From Guadua angustifolia (Eukaryota > Streptophyta > Magnoliopsida > Poales > Poaceae), in contig CM070517.1 of NCBI GenBank assembly GCA_036346375.1, forward strand, positions 12,503,161-12,567,160: a DNA stretch of 64,000 bases, read 5' to 3'. Every line of letters starts with the position of its first letter. Position 1 is the stretch's first letter. A model generated the notes under the pieces. That model saw only the letters and a list, made by a program, of their open reading frames with translations, was not told where the DNA came from and searched no databases. Made by a program: the position numbers and the translations under genes. Of the stretch, positions 33,301-43,557 are shown in pieces.

Positions 33301-35400
33301 CAAGATTTAATTTAATTAAATTAAATGGGTCATTATTCTACAATTTAAAAAGTTAACCCTAACTTTGCCGCCTTCTCTTGATCTCGTCTCTCACTCTCTC
33401 TCTCTCTTCTCTCCCTCTCACCACCCGCCGAGCCACCCCATGCCATGCCCTTATACCACCCGCCACGCCGCCTCCAGCCCGCCCCTAATGTCGCCCGCCC
33501 TCCCCCGTCTGCCGCCCGCCAGCCTCCCCTGCGCCCCTCCCGCCTCCTCCCATGCCATGCCCTTCGCCCTCGCACGCCACTTCCTTCCTTCTCCTCCAAA
33601 CTCCGAGCACCTCCCAAGGTAATTCTTTGAAGAAATTTGGGCAAGCAAGGAGCTTTGATCTTGAGTATTTTAAGTGTTGGTGGTGGTTTGCAGAGACGAG
33701 GAGTCGTTGCTCATGATCACCGGCATCCGGGGAGGATCAACAGGCCGCGTGGGGACCGCTAATGAACCATCATCACCGCCGGGCGAGGACGCCACCATTC
33801 GCATTTGGGACTCGGAGGTTAGCATAATTTCCATACTTGCTCATAGCTCTCTGACCACTTGCTAGTTCCATTGAGTTCTACTTGACCACTAGTACTATGG
33901 TGTCTCGGTGCTTTCTAGGTATATGAAAATTTGCTTATAGATACTGAATGCTAGTGTAGTGGTTGTTTTGTGGATTGACTAATGAAATTGTTCAATGGTT
34001 AAAAATGTTCTCGGTTATGACCCAAAAATCATTACTTGTCTTTGAATGTGATGGTTACAATTTCGCATGGGATTTCAATTACCTTGGTTGTGATGTATTC
34101 AGTCACTTAGGTTTTACCTCATTGTTAAGCATTCCAGTCAATTACTATGCTTGAGTAAAGAAGGAACTAAAAGGATAGCCCTTGAAATGAAATTTTACCT
34201 CATTGTTAAGCATGCCGTTATTTGATTGGATGAAAATGGACAATCTCTTTTCACATCAATTTGTCATAGGATTATTTTACATTCTGCTTTTATTTTTGAC
34301 ATGTAGATGGAAAAGCTGCAAGGAGTCAAATAAGGAAAATGGACATAAGAAAACAATAACTTCATCACAAAATCTGCAGATTGGTCTCATTTCCTTCTGT
34401 GTTCCTCGATAAATCTACTAAGGTGATATTTTGTTGGAGATACTATTGTTATCATGTCTTTTTTCTACTTCGCACTTGTGGGGCAATTCAACCAAGATTT
34501 GACCTTTAACCGCACTAATGAATCGTGCTTTTCACTTTTAGACCGTATTGTTTGTGCTTGTCCTAAACCGTCATTTCTCAACTTGTTTTCAGTTTGGGAT
34601 TTGAGAGACCCGAATGGTCGGGAGAAGTAATTTTTGCTCGATTGCCATTGGTTCACATCCAACACCGGAGATAGTCTGGCGGGTTTTAGCTACTCTTGGT
34701 GTATTGCTACTCATGGTCATTTCTCAACTTTGGAGGGAATTGCCTTTTTTCCTTCTCACTTTCAGAAAGCTTTTCATTTTCTAGAGGTATGTAAGAGGAG
34801 AGGAGGTAAAAGGCTCACTTTTTCTTTATTTTCCTTTTTCTTTCTTTTATATTGGAGTTCGTAAATCGTAATGGTTTTAACCTGTTTTTCGCTTGGAAGG
34901 AAGAAGTACAATGCAAATGCATCTCTGTCTTGAAGACATTCACAACCCTCTAGGAGGGTGTGTTTTTGATTGTAATGTGTTTTCGGGCTTGCATTCCAAA
35001 TGATGCAAATGTCATGATTAGGAGGGTGTGTTTTGCGGTTGTAATGTGTTGTACGTCATTGTGTAGTTTACAAATTACCGTTGGATGTGTGATTGATTAT
35101 GTAAGAATCGCTAGAATGTCTCATTCGGTTTGAGAGATTGATATATATATTATAACTGCAAATGTTTTTTGTCACCGAGTGGATGTCCTATTTACTAGAG
35201 AGGTCATGCGAAATTTTGTACATTTCAAAGGACTTAGTTTGATTTGCCAAATGAGGTAGTAGATTTTTCACGATGGTCGATAATTGTCAAATGTGTTAAA
35301 CACATATATATATCCTTAGATAGGAGCTGATGATTGGTTATATGATACTGAAAGTGGATAAATAGTATGCCATTTAATAAGTGGATAGATAGGAGCTGAT
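33301..35400 (+). other. CACTA D interior: exon-like piece with WD-repeat-like end, otherwise unassigned
   Basis: 33365-33620 is C-rich with Pro/Ser frames, like a grass 5' leader or first exon. An exon-like piece at 33694-33817 follows a TTTGCAG acceptor and encodes DEESLLMITGIRGG... ending GEDATIRIWDSE before GTTAGC. The DATIRIWD string resembles the last strand of a WD40 blade, but one blade is too little to name a gene. 33820-34930 holds AT-rich, intron-like sequence with no protein I recognise. Confidence 0.4.
34930..35270 (+). repeat. Fragment of family A/E LTR 3' end inside CACTA D
   Basis: The sequence around ATAACTGCAAATGTTTTTT, CTGAGTGGATGTCC-like and GATTGATTATGTAAG matches element A near 49500-49690. 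Related copies in D lie at 41330-41480 and 43381-43440. They are ancient LTR pieces or part of what D captured. Confidence 0.65.
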
Positions 35401-35451
35401 TATTGGTTATATGATGTGTTATGTGGCATGTCTTGTATTTTGGTTAATAAT

Positions 35452-35640
35452 CTAAGAGACATTGTGGAATTTGTGGTCAAATTGAGTGAGGAAACTATGA
35501 ACATAGCTAAGGAAGAAGGCTTGGAGAAGAAATTCAAGTTGACAACTACAATTGGAATGACAAACATGCACTTGTTTGACTCAGATGGTAAAATTCGAAA
35601 GTATGACACTCCGGAGGAAAGTATGACACTCCACAAGATT
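35452..35640 (+). pseudogene. Captured DNA topoisomerase II exon (C-terminal core)
   Basis: The frame reads DIVEFVVKLSEETMNIAKEE, GLEKKFKLTTTIGMTNMHLF, DSDGKIRKYDTPEE, then HKINNKVRFI. This is the part of eukaryotic type IIA topoisomerase at the end of the DNA breakage-reunion core, with the highly conserved KKFKLTTTI...NMHLFD string. An AG stands before the block (TCTAAG, 35446-35451). The enzyme passes one DNA duplex through another; a 60-codon piece cannot do that. It lies in CACTA D, on the plus strand, followed by a second piece of the same protein. Confidence 0.85.
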
Positions 35641-35746
35641 AATAACAAAGTTAGGTTTATTCCTCTGATGCCATCTCCAGTTCTATCTCAACTTGTGAAA
35701 CTCAAAGTTGCATTGTTGCTCATATTTTGAACTAATAAAATTTCAG

Positions 35747-35857
35747 GACCATGATGGTTCCTACATCAAAGGGTCATTGATCAACTTCATTCACTCGTTC
35801 GCCCATCTCTTCTTAAAGTTCCATCTTTCCGGTTGAGTTCATCACTTGATTATCAAG
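35747..35857 (+). pseudogene. Captured DNA topoisomerase II exon (TOPRIM domain)
   Basis: Flanked by a TTTCAG acceptor and a GTAGGT donor, so it is a whole exon with intron edges. It encodes DHDGSYIKGSLINFIHSF, matching the TOPRIM metal-site region DxDHDGSHIKGLLINFIHSF of type IIA topoisomerases, and ends VEFIT..IIK in a second frame. The exon is 111 bp, 3 bp shorter than the 38 codons I expect for the family. In the normal protein this exon lies well upstream of the one at 35452-35640; here the order is reversed, so the pieces were shuffled or captured separately. Confidence 0.85.
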
Positions 35858-37791
35858 GTAGGTATCTCTTGGGGTTCATCTGTCAGATACTCAGATGCAT
35901 CTTTTCTGAAGTTGCATACCAAATATGTCATTAGAAGGAGTTATTGCTCTATGCCAGATTAATATATGTTATAAAATGGCTGATTTGCATCAATAATAAT
36001 ACTCTGATATAATGCAAGGCACTCCTTCTAAAGATGATAAAAGATCAACAATTTCTCAACTGACGGGATCAAGGTACAATCTCTCTATCCTCATATATGT
36101 CTTACTCTTTCTTCTAAAAACATTAAATGAGAGGTGACTGAAATTATCTACCTGGTGACTAGTATGATCTGCATCCTATATGGTACGTCATGTTTAGACT
36201 GGTGACTAGTATGATCTACATTCTATATGGTACGTCATGTTTAGACTGGTGACATAATGCTCCGCATGATCCCATAGTCATCATCTAGTGTTGTCTTACA
36301 TTTTGTACTTAAAGTAGGCATACAAGCAGGTTTTTAGCTAATAAGTGCTGCAAAAAATTGTTGTGGTTACTTGATGAATTACCTTGGAATCCTTTTGGAA
36401 CTGATATATTATGTTTTTATAAATGAAGATTCTTTTTAATGTTGTAGGGCAGGATATATCCTTGACGCCACTCCAAGGAAGATTGAAAAATGCTTTTCGA
36501 TCCATGTAAGAGGTTTTTCTTAAGTTTTTCTCAAAATTTATAAAATGGAGATAATTAGTGGACATATTTTATGCAATTTGACTTGGCTCATTTGAGTTTA
36601 GTTGCCTCAATTTGTGTGTGTTGCTCATATTGTACCTTGTGCTATGTTATGCATGTTAACTTCAAATATGTTATGATGATACGATCACATTAAGGAAATT
36701 TTCTTTAGTCTCACATTCTTTCGTTATATACAATCCAATTGGATTTTGGCATTCCTCATTGCACACTAGAAGATCTCAAAGGAGGTGATCCAAATTTAAC
36801 GCCAAAGTTCTCGGGATGTTCTTGCTGGTCAAAGAGGTTCAATTGCGAGATGCTCTTGTAAGTCCGTCCTTACTCCTCTGAAAATGATTGCAGCTTCCTT
36901 ATGAATTCACAGAATCGGCGAGAGTTGGTTTATCTATCTAATCATATACAAGTATGTTCTAAAAGATTTTTTAAAAATAAGGGTTGACTCATCATCCTAT
37001 AAAAAGCGACTTACCTAGAACTAATTTGGTATCATGATGAGCATTTTCTTTTCTCGTGGAACTTATCCATAAAACATATATGAAATCGAGAAAATAATTA
37101 TAGTAACATTGACCGCACATGTCGAGCTCTCTGGTGTGCCAAACCTGAATCAATTTCTATTTTGTCTTCATAGGTTCTCGAACGCCGCAGCCTCTCTTCT
37201 TATTCTTGGTAAAGTAAAAATTTGCATGACGGTGTTGCGCTAGCATAGGAGACACAGCACTCCGGAAAGGCCATCGATACCCTTGAATCTTGGATAAAGA
37301 TTTCTAATGTAAGTACCTTCTTAATTTTATCTTTTGCAATGGCACAATTGTGTTCGATCAGCTAAATATTAAGCATGACATTTTCCCATACCCTGTTGAT
37401 ATAGAGTTTCAGAGATTGAAGTTGATTGGCGAACAGAGAAATAGAATTCTCTGATGAAGACACGAGGAATGATGGCAAATAAGGATTCTTCGGTCCAACC
37501 ATTGTCCATAATCATATGTATGTTCGTTTTCCTTCTGTTTATGGTCTGACAAGCGTAGATGGCTTCTAGTCTGGTTTGTGCATTAAGTAATGCCATAAGG
37601 TAGAGAAAATCCCAACATGAGGAGATTATAAGGTTATGATTGGAGTAGGTGCATGATTTTCTAGTTGACAGATACATGAGCATCATTTTGTTAGTATTGG
37701 TAGTGCTACATTATGTATGTTGTATTGCAAGGCCTGGAAGGAAAACTGAGCTCCGCAGTTGATTGTTACACCTGAATTTTTTGTAAAATGT
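35858..37791 (+). other. CACTA D interior, possible further captured exons
   Basis: Short blocks with splice-like borders occur, for example around 36019-36073 (ends AAG/GTACAA), 36780-36856 (ends CTTGTAAG) and 37225-37310 (encodes GDTALRKAIDTLESWIKISN, ending at GTAAG). I cannot assign them to a protein. 36140-36250 contains a short tandem duplication (ATCTGCATCCTATATGGTAC and copy). Confidence 0.35.
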
Positions 37792-40700
37792 TGTAACACC
37801 CCGGAGCCCATATGCGCCACGGATGCTACCAAACCTCTAAACTATTAAGACTGGTTTAGAAACTAAGCCACCAAAATTTACAAAATTTCGGCATGACCTC
37901 TCTAGAACAGAGGACATCCACTCAGCAGACAAAAGAGTTGTAGCAGTTTAATATCATTCTAGCAGGTCCTTAGTTATTCAATCACACACCCAACAGCATT
38001 TAACAAATTTCATCACGAAGAATAATAAATTACAATAACATTAATTACATCCAGATTTGATAAATTGGTTAAGTAAAATGTTGGAGACTGCAGTTGTGCA
38101 CGTGTTACTACTCGCAGCCCGACCAAGCAGCTTCAAGGTACCTAAAACAGGAAGCAAACAAGCGTGAGTCCAAGACTCAGCAAAGTGCAACTGTAAAAAA
38201 AGTCGAAATACATTCAACTGGATTACCTTTACTCTAAAATTTACCATAACCAATACTTAATTGAAATTAATCAAGTACAAGAAGCAGTACCTACCTCCAC
38301 TTACCACAACCAGCTCAACTCACAAGAAAAACGCAAGGAGACATTACCCATGCCTTGTTAATCTAGTCTGAATGAGTCTACGACTCAATCCTCCATTTGA
38401 CGCTTCCATTCCCAAAAATCATTAATTTACAATTTCAATGCAGTGCCAGGAAATGATAATTAATGCAACGCAGTCATGCTTGCAGTCACGTAAAACAACA
38501 ATTAACAAATCCAATGCAGTGCAATGAAATGCTAAATGATGCGACACAACCATGCCTTCATTCACATTAAGCAACAATTAACAATTCCGATGCATAAAAC
38601 ATGATCCGTCATTGTCAATACAATTGCAGATGCAAATATATCATACAACGAAGAATCTCATATCCATACATCATAATCAACTCATAAAACATGATCCATC
38701 ATTGACAAATGCAATGCAGATTGCACAATTTCCATGCATATGATCGTCATGCATGCTCATCTCCTCTTTTAGCACATACCAGGGGTATGGCGAGTGCACA
38801 CCGTCGGTGTGCACCCTCTCATTCCCCTTCCACCCCGTGGTGGAGGGTGCCTACTCTTACTGACTCGCTCCCATACAACCACGTGTATGGGACTACGAGG
38901 TAGGACTTTCGTGCCCACTACATGTGAGCACAGAGGCCCACATCAGAATGGGTCGCCTCTTCCATCATGAATGCACAGATGCAATTAACATAAAGCAATT
39001 TTGCAAACTACATTCTCAACATGTGTAATCACATTCTCAACACTCATAATCACATCCTCAACATTCAGTAATCACATTCTCAACACTCAATAATCACCTT
39101 TTCAACATTCATAATCGCATTCTCAACATTCATATTCATACTCACATCACCAATACTCGATTAACTACTAATTCCATCAATCTTGTTCATAAATCAAATC
39201 ATTTTCGCAATCCAATCCCATACTTTCAGTATACTCACTAGCCTATCAAACTAGTGAACCGGAATATGAAGATGTCACTCACGGCATCTAGACGAAATTC
39301 ATTAACATCACACATAACAATCAATCCAGGGATGAAGCATAATTTCATGATGGCAAGGCATATAAAGTTCATCAAACAAATCATAACACGATCAAACAAC
39401 GATACACTTATATCAGATTACTTACCCTTTTTATCAAAAGACAATTACCTTACTAGACGTGCTTATAAACACGAATGAAATCCATAGCGTAAGCATATAC
39501 ATAACACAAGCAATCAACTAGATACCGTATAAGAGGGATACGGGTTACACTAGCATATGAACTCGTTTTAAATAAAAGCATAACCAATCAAACATTCTCA
39601 TTCATCATATCGCATACAAAATCAAACGTGACAGTATTAAAACAATATATGGATAAATGTATTATTGTAAAACCTAGTGGCCACCTAAGCCACAACTGAT
39701 ACAATGCACTTGCCTTTACCGACGGAGAATGGAGTGGCACGCGGTTGAGGCCACTCCCGACAGAACCTTCTCTGCAAATAAACAATACTCATTCCACTTA
39801 AATTTATGCACAAATTAGTATTTCTTGTAAACTAAGCCTTATCTTTTGAATAACAATTACAGGGGCTCATACACAAGTAACACATACGTGTATATTTCAA
39901 ACCATAATAAACAACATCACACAAAATCTTCCAGAACCTAATACTGGTATGCATAAGTAGTTGGTATGCATCAGTAACAAATCCACATATACAATACATA
40001 TACAACTACTGTTTATTAACCAAGATTTCGCAATCAATACTTCATGAACACTTATCGCAGTCTCTAAACACCGAAGCAACAATAACACGACAACAAGCTT
40101 ACTCACAATAAATAACGGAGCAAAAAGAAATGCAAGACAAATCACTAACATTTCTGGACATTCATCTCAATTCCATTGCAGCTTGAACCAGAGTTAACTA
40201 ACTATGAGCCTATGACAGTAACATGATAAGCAATGCGGTGATCTTGCAATGAAACTCACTGGGAGAAAATTATTTGAATGAGTTAACTAGCTATGAGCCT
40301 AACTTTATTTGCTGCGAAGAGAACAATGTACCATTTCAAAAGCGAGGCATAATTATGGGAGCACATTACTTGAAAATGGTACCATTTCAGTTTTGCTAAA
40401 GTACTAGCGAAAGATATCATTATGGGAATCCAAGCACTCAATCCTCCATCCTAATAATCCCAAACATGTGCTACATGAGCAAATGAATAGCAATCCATTT
40501 CAGTTGGAAGTGCCCCTGAGCTGTAAGAACGAACAGAAATTGTAGGAGAAGAGTAGGAGATGAAGATCTTCAGTTGCTAACAAAATGTTTTAGTTCTTTG
40601 AACACCCTCACAATCAATTCATCACACACAGGACATGCACAACCATTTCATCTCATGAAAACCTAGCTAGACATTTCATCAAGCACTTGGCATGCACAAG

Positions 40701-41296
40701 GAAACTAAACACCACAAATTCAAGTTGCTTGAACTCTCACCACAAGGAGGCAAGGGGGAAAGGGCCATCTTTGGTTTGGTTTCTTCTTGAGGGCCGCCGA
40801 TGTCGTCCTTGATCTTTATTCTTGTACTTCACCTCCTTTGCCGATCTTCTTTGCCGCCGGTGTCTTCTTGCTGCAATTGCGCCTTCGTCGGCTTTGAGCT
40901 GGAATGGTGGCTGTCGGCGGTGGGACCGGCACCGGGAAGTCGGCAGGGAACGCCGGCGAAGCGGCGCCCGAGGGATGGGCAGGGCGGGCAAAGCGATCTG
41001 CAGGGCGCAGAGAGAAGGAAGGCGGCTGGGGAAAGAAATCGGCAGCGCCGGCACGCACGGGCAGGCGGGGCGCCAGAGGTCTTTCGGCTAGGGAGGGCCC
41101 GGCTTTGTCATGGGCGTTCTTCTTCTCTCTCTGCCGAGCCAAGAAGGCAGAGGGAGGCGCAAAGGAGTCGGCCTGGAGGGGACTCGGTAGGGCGACTGGG
41201 AGGGAGCTGGCTGGGAAAATATCTGGCCAAGAGAATGAATAGCAGCCACACATATAAAAAAATGAGGTTAGGTGGAAAATGATCTGCGGTATTACA
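37792..41296 (-). mobile_element. Solo LTR E (family related to element A), 3505 bp
   Basis: Begins TGTAACACCCCGG and ends GGTATTACA, with a perfect TSD aatgt (37787-37791, 41297-41301). No interior or second LTR. It matches element A LTR in reverse at many points: the TTTTAGGTAC acceptor region at 38140, GAGTCCAAGACTCAGC at 38165, the block at 38730-38940 against 48900-49060, and the GC-rich leader at 40740-41250. Inserted in CACTA D. Confidence 0.88.
39010..39140. repeat. Minisatellite in solo LTR E
   Basis: About six imperfect units of the form AATCACATTCTCAACACTCA in tandem, period 20-23 bp. Confidence 0.75.
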
Positions 41297-41301
41297 AATG
41301 T

Positions 41302-42432
41302 TTCAGAACGACATATATATATGCCCCGTGCTACTGAATAGATTGATCTGCTAGAATGTCTTCTTTTGGTTTGAGAGATTGATATATATTATAACTGCAA
41401 ATGTTTTTTTGTCTGCTGAGTGGATGTCCTATTTACTAGAGAGGTCATGCTGAAATTTTGTATATTTCGGTGACTTAGTTTTTGTTGAATTATGATCCAA
41501 ATTCAGAAGAAGGCTAATTCCTATAGTTAATTCTGGTTGTTGCCTATTCTATCGCAATGATTTGCTATTTCAGAATCCAACTACTTTGAGGATACAGCTT
41601 CCATTTGATTATAATGCAGTATACTCTCTGTCAGAATGACCTTATTGTTCTATCAGGGTGATCTTAGCAGTCTGTAGTGAAAGGTAAATAGCTAATTACT
41701 ATATCCCAGGCTTCTTAAAACAAACTGTTTCCTTATGTTTTGACTATTATATAAGGAGCTTCCCTTTTGTACCATGTTACATGGACATGCACTTGCAAAT
41801 AATGAACCCTAAGGTCTCCACTTTGCATCCTGTGCTGGAAAGTTCAAAAATTTGAACAGCAGCCCACACATTTTTCTTGTGTATGTTTGCATAATTGTCT
41901 AAATGTATTCTGATGATGTAGGACAAGCAGCAATGAAGCCAGACATTATTGATAAGTTGTCACTGACAAGAGGAGAAAAGATTGCTCCTTTGGATTCTTC
42001 ATTCATTCGAATCGACCTCCTTCTATAATTCCTGCAGAATTCCTTATAGTGCACCAGTGCATCCATTATTTGAGATTTTTTCCTAGTTTGTTTTAACTCT
42101 TAGTGAGCCCTTTGTGTTGATCTTTGAATGTTTTTGGCCTCAATATTGCAATCGGCTTTGTATTACCACGAGGATGTTCTTTGTGAAGATACTTATGGAG
42201 CAGGATTTTCATCGGATCGCTTCTGTAGTTTATGAGAGAGGTTCATTGTTGAACCCATTTTTGCATGGGTTTCTTTGTTATAAATGTTGTCAAACTTTGC
42301 TATGTTGTTTGGTGCTATGATTCTTCAATGAATGGTTACTAGCGATTATGTATTATATCCCGATGGTGTTTATGCCTTTATGAAGCATCCTGTCCTATTA
42401 GTCACCTTATGAATGCTTTTTCTATGTGGTAG
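41302..42432 (+). other. CACTA D interior: LTR fragment then unassigned sequence
   Basis: 41330-41480 repeats the family A/E LTR 3' fragment. 41480-42432 shows intron-like AT-rich DNA. A short block at 41922-42030 (KPDIIDKLSLTRGEKIAPLD) follows an AG and may be an exon I cannot name. Confidence 0.4.
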
Positions 42433-42930
42433 GTTGCAATAATGAAAAGCCCGAGACATCCAAATATTGTTCTATTCATGGGTGTTTATTCTCGAACCTC
42501 CAAACCTATCAATAGTTCTGAGAATACTTGTCAAGGTATGAATGTGCTTTTCGATTATTCTGTTTTCACAATAATTTCATACGATAATCTGGCGTGGAGT
42601 TCACCCATTTGACTACTTCCAACAAGTGACACACTTCTTTTATTGCAGAGGTAGTTTGTATAAACTTCGCAAAGGAGTGGTGCAAAGGAAGTTCTGGATG
42701 AGAGACGCCGCTTGAATATGGCATTTGATGTGGTATTGTGCTATCTCATTTTGTCAATCTGTACCTTTTTTCTCAGTATCTTTTAACTTCCCTGACTATA
42801 AAGTTAAAGCAATCATACTACTATTTAAATCATCTCTGCTTGCTTTACAGGCAAAGGGAATGAACTATGTACATAAATGTAGTCTCCAAATCTTCTAGTT
42901 GACAAGAAGTATACTGTGAAAGTATGGTTC
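42433..42930 (+). pseudogene. Captured Raf-like MAPKKK (CTR1/EDR1 type) kinase exons
   Basis: Three consecutive kinase exons with introns kept. Exon 42433-42535 (GGTAG acceptor, GTATG donor) encodes VAIMKSPRHPNIVLFMGVYS, kinase subdomain III-V, then continues in another frame as PPNLSIV-like. Exon 42649-42732 (TTGCAG acceptor, GTATTG donor) encodes GSLYKL, then in a shifted frame VLDERRRLNMAFDV, subdomains V-VIa. Exon from 42851 (TTTACAG acceptor) encodes AKGMNYVHKCS, then, after a deletion, NLLVDKKYTVKV. The deletion removes the catalytic HRDLKS loop. RHPNIVLFMG with GMNYLHKCS is typical of plant Raf-like kinases that act in ethylene and defence signalling. Frameshifts and the lost loop make it inactive. 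42931-43440 holds no further match. Confidence 0.88.
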
Positions 42931-43557
42931 ATAAACTACATACCTGGTTGCTCCAAGTACTTGTACACGCTCCATGTACTTGTTTTTATTTGTGAATGAG
43001 ATATGTGTGTAGTGCTATGTAAACTTGCGTGCTGAGTTCATTAATATGTATGCATCATTTATATCTGGTAGAACTATTAGCTCATTGGTACAACTATTTC
43101 TGATGGGCTATGCACATATGCACATATAGGATCCATCCATCCATTGAAAATGCTTAAGAGCCATCAGTGCTACAATTGTATATGTGATTATTGAACAAGA
43201 AGATTGGTGAAATCGTTTATTACATTTATGTAGGGAAAATTAATATAGTTTTGAGTCATTCAGTGATATGGGTCATTCACGGTTTGAGTTCTTTGTTGTG
43301 AGCATTTCAAAATGCTTTCTCTGCTAATATGCCCTAACATCAGGTAGAATAGAAGGAGGGTCCTGAAGTCTGAACAAGTATTTATATATTATAACTGCAA
43401 ATGTTTTTTTGTCTGCTGAGTGGATGTTCTATTTACTGAGGGTGCTGAGTGAACTAAATTCGACGGTTTGCCCACGAATTTACCTTAAATTCGTGGGTTT
43501 TAGCCTAAATTTGTGGGTTTTTGGCCCACGAATTTTTCCCTATTTCTTGTAGTGCAC

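Larger units (their letters stand above)
33003..43554. mobile_element. CACTA element D carrying captured host exons (Pack-type)
   Basis: Perfect inverted ends: CACTACAAGAAATAGG at 33003 and its complement ending at 43554. TSD cac is on both sides (33000-33002, 43555-43557). Subterminal repeats built on AAATTCGTGGG / CCCACGAATTT fill 33020-33290 and 43450-43540. It has no transposase; the interior is captured gene pieces on the plus strand plus LTR fragments. Net length without solo LTR E is about 7.0 kb. Inserted in solo LTR C. Confidence 0.95.

Noticed and set aside
39001..39145. Repeated units in LTR E as a CRISPR-like array
   Set aside because: Units are imperfect and contiguous with no unique spacers; this is a minisatellite in a plant LTR.
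40737..41282. Long overlapping GC-rich ORFs on both strands in solo LTR E
   Set aside because: They are on both strands, are not conserved in frame with element A, and lie in the GC-rich LTR leader.
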